Part shown: piece by piece, positions 34,139-45,044 of the stretch | Layout: every line of letters starts with the position of its first letter | Position numbering within the stretch: the stretch's first letter is position 1 | Assembly (NCBI RefSeq): GCF_900096945.1 | Contig: NZ_FMKA01000003.1 | Span: 181,840-245,839, forward strand | Length of the DNA stretch: 64,000 bases | Direction: 5' to 3' | Source: Anaerobium acetethylicum | GTDB taxonomy: Bacteria > Bacillota > Clostridia > Lachnospirales > Lachnospiraceae | The notes under the pieces: model-generated | Told to the model about the DNA's origin: nothing | The model's database searches: none | Seen by the model: the letters and a program-made list of their open reading frames with translations, nothing else | Made by a program: the position numbers and the translations under genes

Positions 34139-34147
34139 TGCTATAAT
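34139..34147 (+). promoter_or_regulatory. Extended -10 element of the TM-helix channel gene
   Basis: TGC-TATAAT lies 54 bases before the start codon at 34202. No convincing -35 is visible, as is usual with an extended -10. Confidence 0.55.
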
Positions 34148-34201
34148 TATCCTGTCAAAAACACATAGTCTGTGTTTCAATTTCAAGAAGGAGGTTTTGT
34201 T

Positions 34202-35419
34202 ATGAGTTACTTGAAAAGTCTGTGGTATTCCTTTTTCGAGGCAATTCCCGGCCTGATTACCGCAATACTCCTGCTGCTGCTTGCATGGGTTGTCGCTACC
34301 ATTGCCAGAAACCTGGTAGTGAAACTCCTGAAAAAATCAAAAGCAGAGAAGTATACGAATAAGGTGGGGATTGTTGACGAAACGACGGGCAGTTCGGTCG
34401 ACTTTATAGGCAAACTGGTTTTCATCGTTGTTTTCATTTTATTCCTGCCCGGCGTCCTTGATAAGCTTGGCATGCAGAATGTTTCAGCTCCGATTGCCCT
34501 GCTGGCTTCCCGGTTCCTCAATTTCATTCCAAACCTCATTGCTGCAGGCATTATCCTGGTTGTAGGCATTTTTGTTGCCAAAATCATCAGGCAGCTGCTG
34601 ACGCCTGTCCTGAAACGGCTTAATGTCGACAAACTCCAGGAGAAAAGCGGTCTTGCAGCTTCCGAAGGCACAAAACTCTCATCACTGATTTCCTATGTCG
34701 TATACGTCCTGATCCTGATCATGGTCATCATTGCAGCTTTACAGGTCCTGAATATTTCCGCAATCTCACTGCCTGCAGTTGCCATGCTTAATAAGATTCT
34801 TCTGTTCCTGCCAAATATATTCGTGGCTATCGCGATTGTCATCATTGGAGTGTTTATTGCAAAGCTTGTTGGAAAGCTGTTAACGGAAATCCTGTCAGGT
34901 GTTGGCGCTGACGGAATCATAAAAAAGATAGTAACAGATGAAAGCTCAAAGCTTCAGCAGTTTTCCCTCTCCAAAGCGGTCGGCGGAATCGTAAAATATA
35001 TTATCATACTTCTTTTTGCCGTTGAAGCCATAAATGTCCTGAACCTGGAAGTGCTGGAGTTTGCAGGCGAAGCAATCATCTCCTATCTGCCGTTTGCAGT
35101 CAGTGCCGTCATCATTATAGGAGCCGCCCTTCTCCTTGCCACCTGGGTTGAAGGCCTCATCCGAAAGCACTTTCCACATGCGGGGTTCTCAGCCCTGGCA
35201 GCAAAATGCATCATAATCGTTCTTGCTTCCTTTATGACCCTTAACCAGCTCGGTATTGCAACATACATCGTAAATGCGGCTTTCATCATTGTTCTGAGCG
35301 CATTTGCTGTTGCCTTTGCCGTAGCCTTCGGTATTGGCGGACGGGAATCAGCTGCAAAACTTCTGAAGAAATTTGAAGGCAGCATGAACGCCGAACCCCC
35401 AAAGGATAAAAACGAATAA
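34202..35419 (+). CDS. TM-helix repeat membrane protein (mechanosensitive channel-like)
   Basis: A 405-residue membrane protein built from repeated conserved TM-helix units (PF05552 type): the phrase FIPNLIAAGIILVVGIFVAKI near 115 recurs as FLPNIFVAIAIVIIGVFIAKL near 215 and YLPFAVSAVIIIGAALLLATW near 300. The C-terminal GIGGRESAAKLLKKFE is typical of this family (CmpX-like). A role in osmotic or membrane-tension response is inferred from relationship to small-conductance mechanosensitive channels. AAGAAGGAGG precedes the ATG at 34202. It is a single-gene unit with its own terminator. Confidence 0.82.
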   Translation: MSYLKSLWYSFFEAIPGLITAILLLLLAWVVATIARNLVVKLLKKSKAEKYTNKVGIVDETTGSSVDFIGKLVFIVVFILFLPGVLDKLGMQNVSAPIALLASRFLNFIPNLIAAGIILVVGIFVAKIIRQLLTPVLKRLNVDKLQEKSGLAASEGTKLSSLISYVVYVLILIMVIIAALQVLNISAISLPAVAMLNKILLFLPNIFVAIAIVIIGVFIAKLVGKLLTEILSGVGADGIIKKIVTDESSKLQQFSLSKAVGGIVKYIIILLFAVEAINVLNLEVLEFAGEAIISYLPFAVSAVIIIGAALLLATWVEGLIRKHFPHAGFSALAAKCIIIVLASFMTLNQLGIATYIVNAAFIIVLSAFAVAFAVAFGIGGRESAAKLLKKFEGSMNAEPPKDKNE

Positions 35420-35426
35420 ATTCCTA

Positions 35427-35476
35427 AAACAATCCGGACACGGCGATCCTCCCTGCTGTGCCCGGATTGTTTTTTT
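35427..35476 (+). terminator. Terminator of the channel gene
   Basis: ACAATCCGG pairs with CCGGATTGT with an inner GCAC/GTGC-type pairing, followed by a long T run. It also lies at the end of the convergent surface protein gene. Confidence 0.9.
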
Positions 35477-35493
35477 TGTGCTTTTTACAAGCT

Positions 35494-37638
35494 CTATTTC
35501 ATGTCATTTCCAATCGGCCTGCGTTTTTTCAGGGTGACTGCTGCCATGATCACCACTGCTGCCTGAAGCATCAGATATCCGGCAACAGGTGCACTATCCC
35601 GCGTGTTTGGCGCAGTGCTGGAATTCGCATTCACCGTTGACTTAACAAGTATCGCCGTTACAGGATTTATGGTTATGGTAGTCGTAGTCGTATAGCTGAA
35701 TGTATAATTTTTAGCAGCATTTCCACCGCTGTATGTGACGGCAAGCACTGCGCTGGTTACGGGAGCTGCTGTGCTTCCGTAATTCTGTCCTGCCAATGGT
35801 TTCTGAAAACCTGCGATATTGGATTCCGTATCGCTGCCGACGAATCCTGTCACATTTACAACGAGAGCCGGAATGGCCTGGCCGCTTGTTATGGTTACGG
35901 GGCTTACGCTTACAGCCAGAGGCTTAGGTGCGACCGTAATGCTGACTTCCCGGCTCATAGGATTGTAATTGCTGTCACCGGCTTTTGTCACCGTTATTTT
36001 TGCAGTTCCTGCACCTTTTACCGTGACATTTCCCAAGGAGTCCACTGTGAGCACGTCAGCATTATCTGAAACGAACGAATATGCAGTTCCAGTTCCGCTG
36101 CCTCCCGCTGGTATAAGTTTAAAGCCGGAATCGCCATACACGACCGTTGCGGGAACTCCGCCCACTGTCAGTTCCGTCTGGGTTCCTTTGCTGATTTCAA
36201 AAGCTGCTGCTGCGCTTGATACGCTGTTATTGAAACCATCACTTGACACTTCCGCTGTCAGACTATAGGTGCCAGCCACCATATTGGCCAGTTCCAGGCT
36301 GGCTGTTCCGCTGCTGTCAGTTGCAGCTGTTCCCAGAAGAACTTCTCCATTATAGAATCTGACAGTCTGTCCGCCTAATGTACCGAAATAGCTGCTCAGT
36401 GCGGCTGTCACGGTTATTTTTGACACCGGATAAGTCTGTGGCGAAACAGGTACTGCTGCCGGAACAGAAAGAGCAGGGGTATTCTTGCCCACCTCTATGC
36501 TCAGGACACCGCTGGCTGCACCTGTGTTTTTGCTGTCACCGGCATATTCAGCTGTTATCGAAAGGCTTCCCAACGCTGTCGGCGTGTAGAGGAATTCTGC
36601 CGTTCCGCTGCTTACCGCCGCCGAACCGATCACTGTTCCGTCATTTTTGAACACCACCGTTCCTGTCGGGCTGTCGGCTCCTGATAACACTGCCGTCAGC
36701 GTCATTTCATTGCCGACTGCTGCAGGGCTTGCATCCGAACTTACAGAAATCGTCGGATCAGCCATTGGCGTAACGGGTCCCGAAGCCAGGGATTCCGAGC
36801 CGGGACCTGCTGCGTTCACGGCCTTTACTGTAAACGTATAAGCAGTGCCGTTTGTAAGCCCCTCTACCGTAACCGGACCTGAATCTCCGCTCGCTGTGAT
36901 TCCCCCCGGATAAGCAGTAACCACATAGCCGGTAATAGGGCTTGTTCCCGTATCGACCGGAGCGGTGAAGCTGACAACAGCCTGTCCATTGCCAGGAACG
37001 GCGCTGACTCCTGTCGGTGCTCCCGGAGAACCGTTACGGATGACGTAGGCAGACGCCGGGTAGCTGTTCAGGTCAGCCACATCCACCACAAGCCCTTCAT
37101 CAGGAATATAGGTCGTGCTTTCCCCGCATTCGCATGCATCATTATTGGCGATGTAGTAGCCATAGTAATCAAGGCCGATATATAAAAATCCCAATTCATT
37201 GAGGGCCCAGACAGTTCCCCAGTCTGAGATGGTCTTTACAAATGTACCGTCCGCCTCATACAGATTCAGCTTCACATTGTATGCATCCGGATACGCATCC
37301 GGATCATCCTGAACTGCCGTGTCATCAAACTGGACATACCTGTCACCGCCCGGTCCCCAGTCAACAAGTGTGCCCTCATTTGCGTCATAGATATCACCGA
37401 AGAATCCCAGCGTAAGCGGGGTACCGCCTACCGGATACATCGGAACCCGGACGCAGTCAAATATCTGATCCTTACCGTATTTTCCGGCAAACAGCCCTTC
37501 CTGGCTTCCCGCTGCATATGATTCTGCTGCATCCATAAATGGAAGCACCTCCGCAAACAGCATTGAAAGAACAATTAACAGTGCCAATACAGCCCTTGCT
37601 GATTTTCCTTTGAAAATCCTTTTCCTCTTTCCAGTCAT
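35494..37638 (-). CDS. Cell-surface protein with Ig-like, Fn3 and MBG domains
   Basis: A 714-residue exported protein. A basic signal peptide with a hydrophobic core (residues about 15-42) leads to an unusual N-terminal domain (about 45-210, with a CECGE Cys pair), a fibronectin type III domain (about 215-300), two Ig-like repeats of the Big_3_5 type (about 300-490), a bacterial Ig-like domain (about 490-580) and an MBG-like domain (about 580-670). The C-terminus PNTRDSAP, a hydrophobic segment and KKRR is a variant of the sortase signal found as PQTGD in many Clostridia, so it is probably anchored to the wall or membrane. The start at 37638 is set by GGGAGG. Adhesion is inferred; no ligand can be named. 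Confidence 0.85.
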   Translation of the reverse strand: MTGKRKRIFKGKSARAVLALLIVLSMLFAEVLPFMDAAESYAAGSQEGLFAGKYGKDQIFDCVRVPMYPVGGTPLTLGFFGDIYDANEGTLVDWGPGGDRYVQFDDTAVQDDPDAYPDAYNVKLNLYEADGTFVKTISDWGTVWALNELGFLYIGLDYYGYYIANNDACECGESTTYIPDEGLVVDVADLNSYPASAYVIRNGSPGAPTGVSAVPGNGQAVVSFTAPVDTGTSPITGYVVTAYPGGITASGDSGPVTVEGLTNGTAYTFTVKAVNAAGPGSESLASGPVTPMADPTISVSSDASPAAVGNEMTLTAVLSGADSPTGTVVFKNDGTVIGSAAVSSGTAEFLYTPTALGSLSITAEYAGDSKNTGAASGVLSIEVGKNTPALSVPAAVPVSPQTYPVSKITVTAALSSYFGTLGGQTVRFYNGEVLLGTAATDSSGTASLELANMVAGTYSLTAEVSSDGFNNSVSSAAAAFEISKGTQTELTVGGVPATVVYGDSGFKLIPAGGSGTGTAYSFVSDNADVLTVDSLGNVTVKGAGTAKITVTKAGDSNYNPMSREVSITVAPKPLAVSVSPVTITSGQAIPALVVNVTGFVGSDTESNIAGFQKPLAGQNYGSTAAPVTSAVLAVTYSGGNAAKNYTFSYTTTTTITINPVTAILVKSTVNANSSTAPNTRDSAPVAGYLMLQAAVVIMAAVTLKKRRPIGNDMK

Positions 37639-38032
37639 ATCATTTCCTCCCATCGTTGTGTTAAAGTTAAGCGTTTATGAATGTTTGTTTCAGACACACT
37701 GCTGTATATCAGCGAAAACGGATTCAGACACTCCGCTTCGCTTCTAACTCATAACATATGGCAGGGCTAAAATCATTTATTTTAAAATCACCCTGCTGGC
37801 TGCTGCTTATTCATTGATTTCTTTGAAGAAAGATAATGCTATTTCAGATTTGCATTACATTGTTTTTCTTTACAGGTTTTATTGAATTTTACGCATATTA
37901 TCTCTTTTTTTAATTCTTTACGAAAATTATAGCACATTCTTTTCTGAAACGCACCAAAAAATCCGTATTTTCGCTATTTATCCACCAAAACATCAATTCA
38001 CCAGTTTTTCGCCTGATACTTTCAACGTTTTA

Positions 38033-38061
38033 TTTACACTTTCTCGTTTATAGCTTATAAT
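38033..38061 (+). promoter_or_regulatory. Promoter of the N-ATPase operon
   Basis: TTTACA (38033-38038) and TATAAT (38056-38061) are spaced by exactly 17 bases, five and six of six consensus positions. The leader to atpD is about 155 bases. The stretch from 37660 to 38030 is AT-rich and shows no gene. Confidence 0.85.
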
Positions 38062-38102
38062 TTGCTTAATAGCAGATAATTGTTTTTCTTTTGTATTGTT
38101 AA

Positions 38103-39616
<1,514 letters not shown>

Positions 39617-39617
<1 letters not shown>

Positions 39618-39994
39618 TGAATCTGAAAATTATAATTCCAAGCAAAACCATTTTCAGCCAGGATGCAGACAAAATTTCAGCTCCTGGAAAAGAAGGGTTC
39701 TTTCAAATCCTTCCCAAACACATAGATTTTGTTAGCAGCCTTCAGCCAGGAATCTTAACCGTATTCTCAGGTGACATAGTAAATTATTTTGCAATAAACC
39801 AGGGCTTTCTGGTTAAAAAAGGCGACGTCGTCTATATATCCTGTCTGCAGGCGATAAAAGGAGAAACTCTTGAGACTCTCAGCAAAACCGTCGCTGACAG
39901 TTTCAGGCAGCTTGACGAGAAAGAACGTCGGACTAATGAAATTCTCGTCAAACTGGAAGCCGATATGTTAAGGATGATCATAGAAAATGAGTAA
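39617..39994 (+). CDS. atpC: N-ATPase epsilon subunit
   Basis: The 125-residue epsilon subunit: an N-terminal beta-sandwich (about 1-82, IIIPSKTIFSQDADKISAPGKEGFFQILPKH in pieces) and a helical C-terminus (about 90-125). It couples the gamma shaft to the c ring. Its last codon is followed by GTAA from the end of a family A repeat, so the present stop codon belongs to the repeat and the original C-terminus may have been different. Confidence 0.92.
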
Positions 39995-40208
39995 TTATTC
40001 AGCAGTTCAGTACCGCGAGGTGTTTTTATGCTGGCTTTGCATAAAAACCTGAGTTCTACATGTGCCAAATTGCCGATTTTACAATTTGTGTGCATCATTA
40101 AGTGCCGTGGTTTCACTTGCTTGCAAAGGTGAAATCACAAACGCTAAGAGTGAAAGTGTTTTTCTTTCACTCTGTGTGACTATGAAGGACGTAGTGCTGA
40201 ATAGTTTT
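39991..40208 (+). mobile_element. Family A repeat, long variant A7, inside the atp operon
   Basis: The 218-bp element begins GTAATTATTCAG at the atpC stop codon and ends CTGAATAGTTTT. It carries the usual hairpins and an extra internal block (about 40105-40175) with two more hairpins: TTTCACTTGC..GGTGAAAT and AGAGTGAAAG..CTTTCACTCT. I see no clear target duplication. It separates atpDC from atpQ, and no T run follows its hairpins, so read-through is likely. Confidence 0.85.
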
Positions 40209-40229
40209 ATGACTAACAAGGAGGAGCCC

Positions 40230-40526
40230 ATGGATGAAAACAACCATTCACCCGAGCGCAAATTAGTGGACAAAATAGAATCAGATGCAGAAAAAAAACT
40301 GCAGGCAAAAAAAAGGGGGAGCGAAATCATATTCGGTTTCGGAACCTTCGGAATGATAGGCTGGTCTATTGCCGTTCCGGCTTTGATCGGCGCCGCATTA
40401 GGAATGTATCTCGACAATAAATTCAACCCGGGCTTTTCCTGGACCCTGACCCTCATTTTCAGTGGCGTCATCATAGGCTGTATCAATGCATGGCGATGGA
40501 TAAAGAAAAAAAGCCTGGAGAATTAG
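40230..40526 (+). CDS. atpQ: N-ATPase AtpQ (AtpI-like) subunit
   Basis: A 98-residue protein with a charged N-terminus and two membrane helices (about 38-60 and 70-88) joined by DNKFNPG, as in AtpI/AtpQ proteins that help c-ring assembly or magnesium supply. The open frame reaches back into the family A repeat, but AAGGAGG five bases before the ATG at 40230 fixes the start. It stands between atpC and atpR, as in other N-ATPase operons. Confidence 0.9.
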   Translation: MDENNHSPERKLVDKIESDAEKKLQAKKRGSEIIFGFGTFGMIGWSIAVPALIGAALGMYLDNKFNPGFSWTLTLIFSGVIIGCINAWRWIKKKSLEN

Positions 40527-40536
40527 GAGGTGGCAT

Positions 40537-40848
40537 ATGATTGGGATTTCATTTTTAATTGGCATTTTCTTGGGAATACTTTTTTTCGGCGGACTTCAGC
40601 TTACACTGACACAGCTTGAAAAATCTAAGTACCCGGCGTTTCTTATGCTGTCAAGTATGCTCCTGCGCATGGCAGTTGTGTTAACCGGATTCTTCCTCCT
40701 GAGAAACCGGGGCTGGAATCATCTTTTGGCCTCCCTGCTTGCCGTGCTGTTGGTGAGGACCCTGTTTGTTTCAGCTGCTCGCAAGAAAGCAGAAGTTCTG
40801 AACAGCTGCAGTAAAGAAAAGGAGGGATCAGATGGCAATCGATCCTAG
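40537..40848 (+). CDS. atpR: N-ATPase AtpR subunit
   Basis: A 103-residue membrane protein with three hydrophobic segments (about 3-25, 35-58, 62-82) and LRMAVVLTGFFLLRNRGW in the middle. AtpR occurs only in N-ATPase operons and its job is not established; a role in ion access or ring assembly has been proposed from conserved charged residues in the membrane. It overlaps atpB by 17 bases. Confidence 0.88.
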   Translation: MIGISFLIGIFLGILFFGGLQLTLTQLEKSKYPAFLMLSSMLLRMAVVLTGFFLLRNRGWNHLLASLLAVLLVRTLFVSAARKKAEVLNSCSKEKEGSDGNRS

Positions 40849-41497
40849 CAATACGCTGTTTTTTGAATGGCATTTCATAAGAATTACCGCGACCCTTGTC
40901 TATACCTGGATTACGATGCTCATACTTGTAATTGCTTCTTTTCTGCTGACCAGGAACCTTAAAAGTGGAAAAAAAATAAGCCTGAGCCAGAATATCGTGG
41001 AGACTCTGATAGAAACCATCAGCGGACAGATTGCTAAAATCAGCCAGCAGGAATTCAAGCGCTACTTCCCTTTTGTGGGAACACTTTTTATTTTCATATT
41101 TACGGCAACCATACTGTCGATTGTTCCAGGATTCGTCTCGCCGACAGGTTCGCTGAATACCACCATCGCTCTTTCTCTCTGCGTTTTCTTTGCGGCACCG
41201 GCTTACGGGATAAGGGTACAGGGAATCCGCAAATACCTTAAGGAATATACAAAGCCATCGATCATCATGCTTCCATTTAACATCATCGGAGAGTTTTCAA
41301 GGACTATTTCAATGGCAATCCGACTTTATGGCAATGTGATGAGTTCATCCATTATAATTGCTATACTGCTTGGAATCATCCCTCTGTTCTTTCCGATCAT
41401 CATGCAGCTGCTTGGCTTGCTTACCGGTACAATCCAGGCATATATATTCGCAGTCCTTGCAACCGTATACATTGCTGCTGCAACCCGGGGCAAATAG
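40832..41497 (+). CDS. atpB: N-ATPase a subunit
   Basis: The 221-residue stator a subunit with about five to six membrane helices. The helix ISMAIRLYGNVMSSSIIIAIL carries the conserved arginine that faces the c ring; the last helix LLTGTIQAYIFAVLATVYI is also typical. AAGGAGG precedes the ATG, inside the end of atpR. It forms the ion half-channels with the c ring. Confidence 0.95.
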   Translation: MAIDPSNTLFFEWHFIRITATLVYTWITMLILVIASFLLTRNLKSGKKISLSQNIVETLIETISGQIAKISQQEFKRYFPFVGTLFIFIFTATILSIVPGFVSPTGSLNTTIALSLCVFFAAPAYGIRVQGIRKYLKEYTKPSIIMLPFNIIGEFSRTISMAIRLYGNVMSSSIIIAILLGIIPLFFPIIMQLLGLLTGTIQAYIFAVLATVYIAAATRGK

Positions 41498-41538
41498 CAG
41501 CCATACAACAACAATACTGAATCAAAGGAGGTTTTTAT

Positions 41539-41805
41539 ATGGATTCTGTTACAGTAATAGGAATGATATCCATTATTATGGCCGGACTCACAATGGCAAT
41601 AGGTTCTATCGCTCCCGCAATAGGTGAAGCCAATGCCGTAACCCAGGCATTAAAATCCATCGCCCAGCAGCCTGATGAAGCAAATACGATTTCCAGAACT
41701 CTCTTTGTTGGTCTCGCCATGATCGAATCTACTGCCATATACTGCTTCGTTTTATCAATGATACTTCTGTTTGCCAACCCGTTCTGGAATGCAGTAACAG
41801 GTTAA
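41539..41805 (+). CDS. atpE: N-ATPase c subunit (rotor ring)
   Basis: An 88-residue hairpin of two membrane helices. The ion-binding glutamate is Glu63 in MIESTAIY, with Ser64, Thr65 and Tyr68 as in sodium-binding rotor rings. A second glutamate, Glu30 (APAIGEAN), lies in helix 1 at the place of the Gln of classic sodium rings; two carboxylates per c subunit are characteristic of N-ATPases. The loop AQQPDE contacts gamma and epsilon. Whether sodium or protons are moved cannot be decided from sequence: at least one N-type ring was reported to use protons. Confidence 0.95.
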   Translation: MDSVTVIGMISIIMAGLTMAIGSIAPAIGEANAVTQALKSIAQQPDEANTISRTLFVGLAMIESTAIYCFVLSMILLFANPFWNAVTG

Positions 41806-41809
41806 AGCC

Positions 41810-42562
41810 ATGAATATCAATTGGTTTGAAATCGTAGCACAGATCTTCAATTTTATTATCCTTCTTCTGCTTCTCCAAAAATTTTTCTATAAACCGGTAC
41901 TCAATGCAATGGAGAAGAGACAGGAACGGATAGCAAAAGCCCTGAACGAAGCAGATCAAAAAATGGCAGATGCAGATTCAATCAGAACTGAATACGAAGA
42001 AAAAATAGCAGCTATAAAAAATACTGAAAGAGAGATTCTGGAACAGGCTAAAAAAGATGCCTTATTGGCAAAAGAAAAGCTGACAAATACCTACCGTAAC
42101 CAGGCAGAAGAAAAACGACACGCTTATTTAAAAGAAGTTGAAGAGGAAAAAAGGAACTTTTCTGAATCACTGAGAAAGAGCCTTGCACAAAATTCGGTCA
42201 GAATCGCATCGAATATTCTGTCCGCTGCAAGCACACAAAACCTTTCTGACAGCATATTCCGAGCCTTTATTGATAAGATTCTGCTCCTTGACACGCAATC
42301 AATCGGCAGAGCTAACCCTTCCGATGGCGAATCGCTGACACTAACAAGTTCCGAACCTGTTTCCGAAGAACAAAAAAACATACTGGAGCAGACATTGAAA
42401 TCCGTCCTCGGAAACTACAAAAGCATTACTTATAAAACAGACACCTCTCTGGTAATCGGTTACGAACTGAAATTCGAAACCCTGGTCCTGCATGCCAATA
42501 TCAGGAGATATATCGAGGAATCCGAAAAAATCATAATGAAAACCCTTGATCATATGTCTTAG
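41810..42562 (+). CDS. atpF: N-ATPase b subunit with delta-like C-terminus
   Basis: A 250-residue stator subunit: one membrane helix (about 9-28), a long charged coiled coil (about 35-150), then a globular end (about 180-250). The end (EEQKNILEQTLKSVLG..TDTSLVIGYELKFETLVLHANIRRYIEE in pieces) has the pattern of the C-terminal domain of the delta subunit (VDPSLIGG..IDGSVR..L). The operon has no separate atpH, so this b-delta fusion must join F1 to the stator. A single b gene implies a homodimer. Confidence 0.9.
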   Translation: MNINWFEIVAQIFNFIILLLLLQKFFYKPVLNAMEKRQERIAKALNEADQKMADADSIRTEYEEKIAAIKNTEREILEQAKKDALLAKEKLTNTYRNQAEEKRHAYLKEVEEEKRNFSESLRKSLAQNSVRIASNILSAASTQNLSDSIFRAFIDKILLLDTQSIGRANPSDGESLTLTSSEPVSEEQKNILEQTLKSVLGNYKSITYKTDTSLVIGYELKFETLVLHANIRRYIEESEKIIMKTLDHMS

Positions 42563-42576
42563 TAAAGGAGCCGGTT

Positions 42577-44094
42577 ATGCCTATGCTAAAAGAACAACTT
42601 TCGCTGTTTGATGAAGCAATTGAACTGACAGTCGCCGAACCCCTTGAAGCACACGATCTGGAGGAAATCGGGACCGTTATCGCCCTTGACAGGGGCATTG
42701 CCATGGTAAGAGGCCTTTCCGCCGTAAAAAACCAGGAGCTTGTACAGTTTCCCGGAGGCGTAATGGGCATGGTCTACAATCTGGATCCTCATTACGTGGG
42801 AATTATACTTCTGGGCGGTTTTGAACATATCAAAGCCGGCGATTGCGTAAAAAGAACATTTATGGTAGCCGACATTCCCGTATCCGACAGTTTTCTTGGC
42901 CGGGTGATAAATCCCCTTGGCAATCCATTAGATGAAAAGGGGCCTGTAGATGCACAAAGAAGACTTCCGATTGAAAGGGAAGCCCCTCCTATCATGCACC
43001 GCGCTCCTATTCACGACCCTCTCCAGACAGGAATCAAGGCAATCGATTCAGTAGTTCCCATTGGGAAAGGGCAGAGGGAACTTATACTCGGCGACCGCCA
43101 GACAGGAAAAACGACTATTGCAATCGACACGATTATCAACCAGAGAGACAAGAACGTAATATGTATCTACTGTTCTATCGGGCAGCAGATTTCTTCCGTA
43201 ACAAAAATAATCGAGATCCTGAAAAGATACAACGCCCTGAAGCATACGATTATTATGGTCGCAGGGGCAGAAGATCCTCCAGGTCTGGCATATATAGCCC
43301 CCTATGCGGCAACCTCACTTGGAGAGTTTTTCATGGAAAGCGGCAGGGATGTTCTGATTGTATATGACGATCTTACAAAGCATGCCCGTTCTTACAGGGA
43401 ACTATCTCTTCTTCTCGAACGGCCTCCTGGGAGAGAAGCTTATCCTGGCGATATTTTTTATATACATTCGAGGCTTCTTGAAAGATCGACTCACTTAAAA
43501 GAGAAGTATGGCGGGGGGAGCCTTACAGCCCTGCCGATCATTGAGACCCAGGCCGAGAACCTATCCGCCTACATTCCAACTAACCTGATTTCCATAACAG
43601 ACGGGCAAATCTACCTGTCTCCCAAAATTTTTCAAATGGGAAATTTTCCAGCAGTGAACATCGGAACCTCGGTATCGCGTGTCGGCGGAAAGACCCAGCT
43701 TCCTGCCTACAGGCAGATTACCGGAATGCTTAAGCTTTCCTACTCCCAGTTCGAGGAATTGGAAATATTCTCTGGATTCAGTGCAAAACTTGACGAGGAT
43801 ACCTTAAAAACATTAGAAAAAGGCAAACGTATACGAAAGGCACTGAACCAGCCCAAGTATTCTCCAATTGATGTTACCGAACAGATAGGAATCTTTTTAG
43901 CTGTATTGAACGGAGTTTTAGATTCTGTCGATCTCGATAAAATTGAAGAGTCCGAGCAAATCATAGGGAAAATCGTCTGGGAAAATGAAGCTTTCCGTAC
44001 ACTGCTCATGAATCGCGGGACACTTGACAACGACACAAAAAACGGCTTTCTCCAAATGGTGGAAGACCGGCTTAAAAAGGAGTTGGGTTTCTAA
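42577..44094 (+). CDS. atpA: N-ATPase alpha subunit
   Basis: The 505-residue non-catalytic alpha subunit: Walker A GDRQTGKTT near 170, the IYCSIGQQ block and the typical ending region. The N-terminus MPMLKEQLSLFDEAIELTVAEPLEAHDLEEIG in pieces differs from standard alpha chains, which bind delta there, consistent with the b-delta fusion. AAAGGAG precedes the ATG. It lies between atpF and atpG. Confidence 0.95.
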   Translation: MPMLKEQLSLFDEAIELTVAEPLEAHDLEEIGTVIALDRGIAMVRGLSAVKNQELVQFPGGVMGMVYNLDPHYVGIILLGGFEHIKAGDCVKRTFMVADIPVSDSFLGRVINPLGNPLDEKGPVDAQRRLPIEREAPPIMHRAPIHDPLQTGIKAIDSVVPIGKGQRELILGDRQTGKTTIAIDTIINQRDKNVICIYCSIGQQISSVTKIIEILKRYNALKHTIIMVAGAEDPPGLAYIAPYAATSLGEFFMESGRDVLIVYDDLTKHARSYRELSLLLERPPGREAYPGDIFYIHSRLLERSTHLKEKYGGGSLTALPIIETQAENLSAYIPTNLISITDGQIYLSPKIFQMGNFPAVNIGTSVSRVGGKTQLPAYRQITGMLKLSYSQFEELEIFSGFSAKLDEDTLKTLEKGKRIRKALNQPKYSPIDVTEQIGIFLAVLNGVLDSVDLDKIEESEQIIGKIVWENEAFRTLLMNRGTLDNDTKNGFLQMVEDRLKKELGF

Positions 44095-44096
44095 TT

Positions 44097-44972
44097 ATGC
44101 AGAATCTTCAATCTCTAAGAAAAAGTATTTCCTCAGCCGAAAGCCTGCAGTCAATTGTTGGCATAATGAAGGCTCATGCCTCATCAAATATACTACAATA
44201 CGAGCATGCCGCAAAGGCCTCAATGAAATACAGATCAATCCTTGATATGGCCCTTTATATCGTATTATCCGAAGACAGCGAATATATATCTGTATCAGAA
44301 GACGGAGACGGATTCACGCTCCATATTGTATTCGGCTCCGATTACGGGCTTGCCGGCAATTTTAACGAAAGAATGATTTCATTTGCAAAAAAAAGCATCC
44401 CAAAGGATGAAAAGCATTTAGTGATAGTGATAGGCCAGAAAATCCTGAACCGACTTGAGGATGATTACACTATTTCCGGTTCTTTTTCTGTCCCGCAGAC
44501 CGAAGCCGGTATTATTCCAATCGTTCAAAGGCTGCTACTGAAAATAGATCAGCTCCGGGATACAGTTCCAATCAGCAGGATACTTCTTTATTATTGCAAA
44601 CCATTAGATAATTATGCATTAGAAGAAGAGATTGGGATCCTGTTCCCAATTGATATAGATTCTTTTTCCAGAAAGAAAACAGCTTGGGAATCAAATACTA
44701 TCCCGACTTATCTCATGGACCGGGACACACTCTTTTCAGATCTGCTTAAACAGTATTTTTTCCTGACAATTTATCGAAGCTTCTGCTACTCTCTTGTTTC
44801 GGAAAATACCAGCCGCATAACATCTATGGATTCTGCAAAAAAGAATATTGAAGAGAGGCTTCAACTGCTTCATTCCATGTATAACAAGGAACGTCAGACA
44901 AATACTACAGAAGAAATCAATGACGTTATTTCAGGATTCAAGTCCATCAGAAACAAAAAACGCAATCTATGA
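44097..44972 (+). CDS. atpG: N-ATPase gamma subunit
   Basis: The 291-residue rotor shaft. N- and C-terminal helices (about 1-55 and 225-290) would form the coiled coil; the C-terminal part ASSRI-like pattern is diverged (YSLVSENTSRITSMDSAKKNIEERL in pieces) as in N-type gamma chains. It is the last gene of the operon and ends 15 bases before the terminator stem. Confidence 0.92.
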   Translation: MQNLQSLRKSISSAESLQSIVGIMKAHASSNILQYEHAAKASMKYRSILDMALYIVLSEDSEYISVSEDGDGFTLHIVFGSDYGLAGNFNERMISFAKKSIPKDEKHLVIVIGQKILNRLEDDYTISGSFSVPQTEAGIIPIVQRLLLKIDQLRDTVPISRILLYYCKPLDNYALEEEIGILFPIDIDSFSRKKTAWESNTIPTYLMDRDTLFSDLLKQYFFLTIYRSFCYSLVSENTSRITSMDSAKKNIEERLQLLHSMYNKERQTNTTEEINDVISGFKSIRNKKRNL

Positions 44973-44987
44973 CCAAACAAACGTTTT

Positions 44988-45029
44988 GACAGCATGAAGG
45001 AGCGGTATCATCCGCTCCTTCATGCTGTC
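44988..45029. terminator. Shared terminator of the atp operon and uspA
   Basis: A perfect 18-base stem GACAGCATGAAGGAGCGG with its complement and a six-base loop. The T run is weak on the plus strand. The convergent usp gene ends beyond it, with a family A copy between. Confidence 0.8.
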
Positions 45030-45044
45030 TATCATCCTATTTTA

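Noticed and set aside
40062..40229. Longer N-terminus for atpQ
   Set aside because: The extra codons lie in the family A repeat; AAGGAGG before the ATG at 40230 decides the start.
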